64,000 nt of DNA. Source: Karstenula rhodostoma CBS 690.94 (taxonomy: Eukaryota > Ascomycota > Dothideomycetes > Pleosporales > Didymosphaeriaceae). The notes beneath the pieces are model-generated. The model searched no databases, was not told the origin of the DNA, and saw nothing but the letters and a program-made list of their open reading frames with translations. A program made the translations under genes and the position numbers. Shown here one piece after another: positions 61,042-64,000 of the stretch (position 1 is its first letter; the number at the start of each line of letters is the position of its first letter). The DNA lies in contig MU001511.1 of NCBI GenBank assembly GCA_010093485.1, positions 655,953 through 719,952 of the forward strand, in the 5' to 3' direction.

Positions 61042-62332
61042 TTATGCGAAATTGATCTTCCCCTTCCACAAACTCTTCGTGTTGTCCGAAAATACATCAT
61101 TCTTTTCTTCCGCTGAGAGGAACTCAGCCTCCGCCAGACCGTTGATGTTTGCGTTCACATCCCAGAAACCAATACCGTATGGATAGTCCTGCTGGCGTGT
61201 TAGTACTTCCCCGAGAAATGCCCTCGGGTCGAAGGGAAAGCTCAAACGTAGTCTGACCAACTCACCGTCCCAAACACCATCTGTGAGATAGGCACATCAT
61301 GCGCAAGCAAGCCTTTGATCTGCCTCGGGTAAACTGGCCCAGCACTGTCATACCAGAAGCGGGTAGCATAGACCTTGCGCGCCTCTTCCGCGTCCTTTGG
61401 GAAGCCGAGAAGAAAACGATCGGAGATGTCTGGGAATGCGCCTGCCCCGTGTGACACTCTCCAATGAAGATTCGGAAACTTAACGATGGTGCGGTTCGCC
61501 GTGATGCTGGATATCGCTCGTGCAGTTTCAAAGTAGAACTCGCCCAAACCGGAACGAAGGGGTGCTTGAGCAATCAGCACACAGGCCATTGCTGAAACGG
61601 AAGCTTACAAGGCTTTGAGCTAACAAGCCTCCCGTCTTCCAGCCTTATCACGGGATCATGTGGATGGATGAAGACGATCTCTCGCTTATCCCCTCCCTCC
61701 GCCCGCTCCTGCAGATACTCCCAAAGCAAATCGAAGCTCTCTTCTCCGGGATAAAGACCTTCATGGTTTGTCAAGACTCCCACACCCACGGCGCCCAACT
61801 CCTCGAGCGCGTACCGGACTTCCGACATAGCATCCTGTACATACGGCAACGGCGTGACGGCCATCCAACTGAAGCGATCCGGATAAACCCTCACCAGCTC
61901 AGCAGAGAACTCATTCAGCAACCTCGCTAGCGCAATTGTTTTCGCTTTGTCACGTAGGAAAGCGTTCGCTTGCGGAGTTGACACGCAGAGAATGGAGTGC
62001 GCTATACTGTGCTGATCCATGAACTGCAGATGCGAGAGCGGGTCCCAGGAAGGTGTTTCACGACCTGCGGAGAGGGGCTGGAGTGTCCGAAACCAAGACG
62101 GCACGGGATGCGTGTGTGTATCGATTCGCGAGGCATTGCTGAACGTGGGGAGTGGAGACTGGGTGCGGTTGGTGCAAAGGGCAGATATGTCGGCCAAGGC
62201 ATCCTGCAGGAAAGGGAGAACGGATAGGTCAATGTTGTCGCGTAAGGCGTTGGCTTGGATGCGCTTGATGCATTCAGAGTTGGAAGCCATCGCTGTTGTG
62301 AACAGCATGCAGTAAGGCCAGAGCTGCATCAT
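61042..62332 (-). CDS. ACMSD-like amidohydrolase (metal-dependent decarboxylase family)
   Basis: Three exons (61609-62332, 61266-61564, 61042-61188; introns of 44 and 77 bp) give 389 residues. The metal-site motif DTHTHP is at residues 71-76. IVFIHPHDP, FPNLHWRVSHGAGAFP and VFGTDYPYG (acid Asp) follow in the order of the ACMSD/2,3-dihydroxybenzoate decarboxylase branch of amidohydrolases. The first about 16 residues are hydrophobic (LWPYCMLFTTAMA) and may be a signal peptide, which would be unusual for a branch whose known enzymes are cytosolic. Known relatives decarboxylate aromatic or muconate-type acids, and the substrate here is unknown. A TATATA-type box lies about 40 bp upstream on the coding strand. 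Confidence 0.85.
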
Positions 62333-63043
62333 GTCAGTTACCGTGCACGGAAATCGGGGTCGGGAATGCTATATACAAAATTGAAGATGGGAGGATCTGA
62401 TTTCAGAAAGCGCTTGGCTGCGGTGGATGATCACCAATGTGGAGTTTGTGTGACTTTGGCTGCATTGCGCCGGCTCCCCGCGTCCCAACAAACAAGCACC
62501 GCTACGGGCAGCGCAGACTTGCAAGGATTTTCGGCTCTTGATGTGTTAATTTCAAGCCTAGATTCCACTTCCGATACTTTACAGCCGTAAATATGCTTCT
62601 CGACGAAGGCGCGTTGCGTTATGTCCCCGGGGAAGACGCCATCACGTGAGTGTCACGTGCTGGTATTTTTCTTGGCCACCTTCATTCAACCCACTGCAAA
62701 CACACACAGATGACAAGGAGACACATCAGCGTCGGCTTTGTGATCTGTGGATCTTGCGTTCCATTTTTATTTTTTTGATTGAATGGATTGTGGACCGACG
62801 ATCCGAAGGAGTGCCTAACAAGCTACCACGCTTATGCACCACCTCCAACCTCACACATGCGCGACAGGAATGCAGCGCCAATACCATCCAACACCATTTC
62901 CATTGCAAATGAAGTTGTCTTTGGCATCCAAAACCTCTCGCCCTATCGAGCCATCAAACTGTACAAGCCCCAGCTGAAAGGAAATCTCCCCGACCATCAG
63001 ATGCCCAAACCACAGTCCCTCCGCCTGGTCTGCTCGAACCAGC
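62333..63043. other. upstream region of the ACMSD-like gene
   Basis: 711 bp between the amidohydrolase start and the stop of the last minus-strand gene. A plus-strand frame at 62,779-63,075 has no recognisable features. Confidence 0.45.
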
Positions 63044-63994
63044 CTAGGGGACCCTCGAATGATTCGGTGCCCTGAAAGTGTGGCCCATGAGTTCCGCGAC
63101 CAGCCGGATTGCCTTCGACTTCCCGTTCGGAATCATCTTCCCGTTCTCTTCGATGAGGTTGCCAGCCCTATTCCGTTTGACAGTGCGAACGTACGCTTCG
63201 CTGATCTCGTGATGCTCCATCTTGCGGGTCTTGTCGTTCCTGACGTCGATCGGGTGGCGCGTTGATTGATCCGCTGGACCTGCAATGGCGGGTGCAATAG
63301 TGGGTGAGCTAGGAGCTGACGACGCAGGAGTCAGTGGTAGATTGCCCTGAGCTCCAGGCGTGGGGGTCAGAGGCAAACTACCTAGGGGCTCGATATTTTT
63401 TGAGCGCTTCGCCTTGGGTGCTGGCGTCCCCGTGGTACTATGTTTGGGCTTGCGCTTGGTAGGAAAGGCTGGGGTTGGTGCCACTGGTGTTAAAGTAGGT
63501 GGCAGATGCAAGACTGGGACTGGTGCCATTGGCGCTGACAGTGTCGATAAGGCTTGAGGCCAGGCTCCCTGTCCATATGACGCCCGGACGATGGTTTTGA
63601 ACATCTGATCGACTTGCTCTGCGTGCTCCGGGGCAAGCGAAATGCTGTTGGTAGCCAACTGTTGAGTATCCTGCTTTCGGACGGCCAGAGGAATCACTAC
63701 CCCTTTCTGCTGGTGACTGGAGTCAAAGCTGTAGAACTCGAACGTCGGTTTGATCGGCATGCCGGCACTTGCGAGGAGCACCACGACTCCACGAGCCATT
63801 CGATCGCCATGCACAGCCAATCGGTGACGTGAGTCGAGGAAGTTTGCCCCAACAGCAAGATGAGCTGGCTGTGTGCGAGCAGGGAGCTTAGAGAACTCTG
63901 GGTCGGTGACAATCACAACCATGGTTACGATTGCAGAGTCGGATTTGTTCTCAACAATCCAATAGCGGGTGCCGAAGACGGGCACTTCATTCAC
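63044..63994 (-). CDS. hypothetical protein, Pro/Thr/Ala-rich with basic motifs, possibly partial
   Basis: An open frame of 316 residues whose first ATG lies 6 bp from the window edge, so the true start may be outside. The first about 165 residues look folded (MVVIVTDPEF, GVVVLLASAGMPIKP, TFEFYSFDS). A low-complexity linker rich in Pro, Thr and Ala follows, with basic clusters (TKRKPKH, KAKRSK) like nuclear signals. The C-terminal part (EISEAYVRTVKRNRAGNLIE...) is charged. I recognise no family and assign no function. Confidence 0.55.
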   Translation of the reverse strand: MNEVPVFGTRYWIVENKSDSAIVTMVVIVTDPEFSKLPARTQPAHLAVGANFLDSRHRLAVHGDRMARGVVVLLASAGMPIKPTFEFYSFDSSHQQKGVVIPLAVRKQDTQQLATNSISLAPEHAEQVDQMFKTIVRASYGQGAWPQALSTLSAPMAPVPVLHLPPTLTPVAPTPAFPTKRKPKHSTTGTPAPKAKRSKNIEPLGSLPLTPTPGAQGNLPLTPASSAPSSPTIAPAIAGPADQSTRHPIDVRNDKTRKMEHHEISEAYVRTVKRNRAGNLIEENGKMIPNGKSKAIRLVAELMGHTFRAPNHSRVP

Positions 63995-64000
63995 GACCGG

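Overview
The window looks like chromosomal DNA of a filamentous ascomycete (Pezizomycotina, perhaps a dothideomycete). Genes are split by GT-AG introns of mostly 44-60 bp, and many products are typical fungal families: allantoate-permease-like MFS carriers, an NRPS-like A-T-R enzyme, a PTH11-like rhodopsin domain, DUF7580, Zn2Cys6 fingers, neprosin and GPI-anchored proteins. GC-normal gene land alternates sharply with almost CG-free AT-rich blocks (1-1790 and about 20,590-30,530) that carry the signature of repeat-induced point mutation (RIP). Exon joins are my reading of frames and splice sites; none is backed by transcripts.

Layout. 1-1.8 kb: AT-rich degenerate repeats. 2.5-3.5 kb: a secreted cysteine-rich protein beside that block. 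3.8-17.6 kb: a possible metabolic cluster with an MFS carrier, a divergent NRPS-like A-T-R reductase, a dead rhodopsin-domain gene, a flavin monooxygenase, a second MFS carrier divergent from it, and an M19 dipeptidase. 18.8-19.8 kb: a secreted, probably GPI-anchored protein with a truncated-globin-like core.

20.5-30.6 kb: two Mutator-like TIR elements inserted 1 bp apart. The second is split by an 8.2-kb Ty3/gypsy LTR retrotransposon. All are RIP-decayed except the outermost TIR ends. 30.8-33.7 kb: a histidine-acid-phosphatase paralogue and an ADIPOR/Izh-type membrane protein. 33.7-36.3 kb: a small MITE, short repeats and the decayed 3' end of another MFS gene. 36.5-38.2 kb: a CorA-like membrane protein.

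38.8-45.2 kb: a divergent pair, a DUF7580 protein and a very large multi-zinc-finger protein whose frame continues beyond a single in-frame stop. 45.4-46.8 kb: a monocarboxylate-type MFS carrier. 48.0-50.1 and 57.1-59.2 kb: two paralogous F-box-like genes, each with a different small lesion. Between them lie a fructosamine-3-kinase-like gene, a neprosin-domain secreted protein and a doubtful small cysteine-rich gene. 59.6-62.3 kb: a PfkB sugar kinase convergent with an ACMSD-like amidohydrolase. 63.0-64.0 kb: a hypothetical basic protein that may run off the window.

The most unusual items are the paired TIR insertions whose target duplications can still be read through the RIP, the extracellular globin-like protein, the multi-finger protein with its stop-interrupted tail, and the A-T-R/FMO/dipeptidase neighbourhood with a repeated promoter motif.
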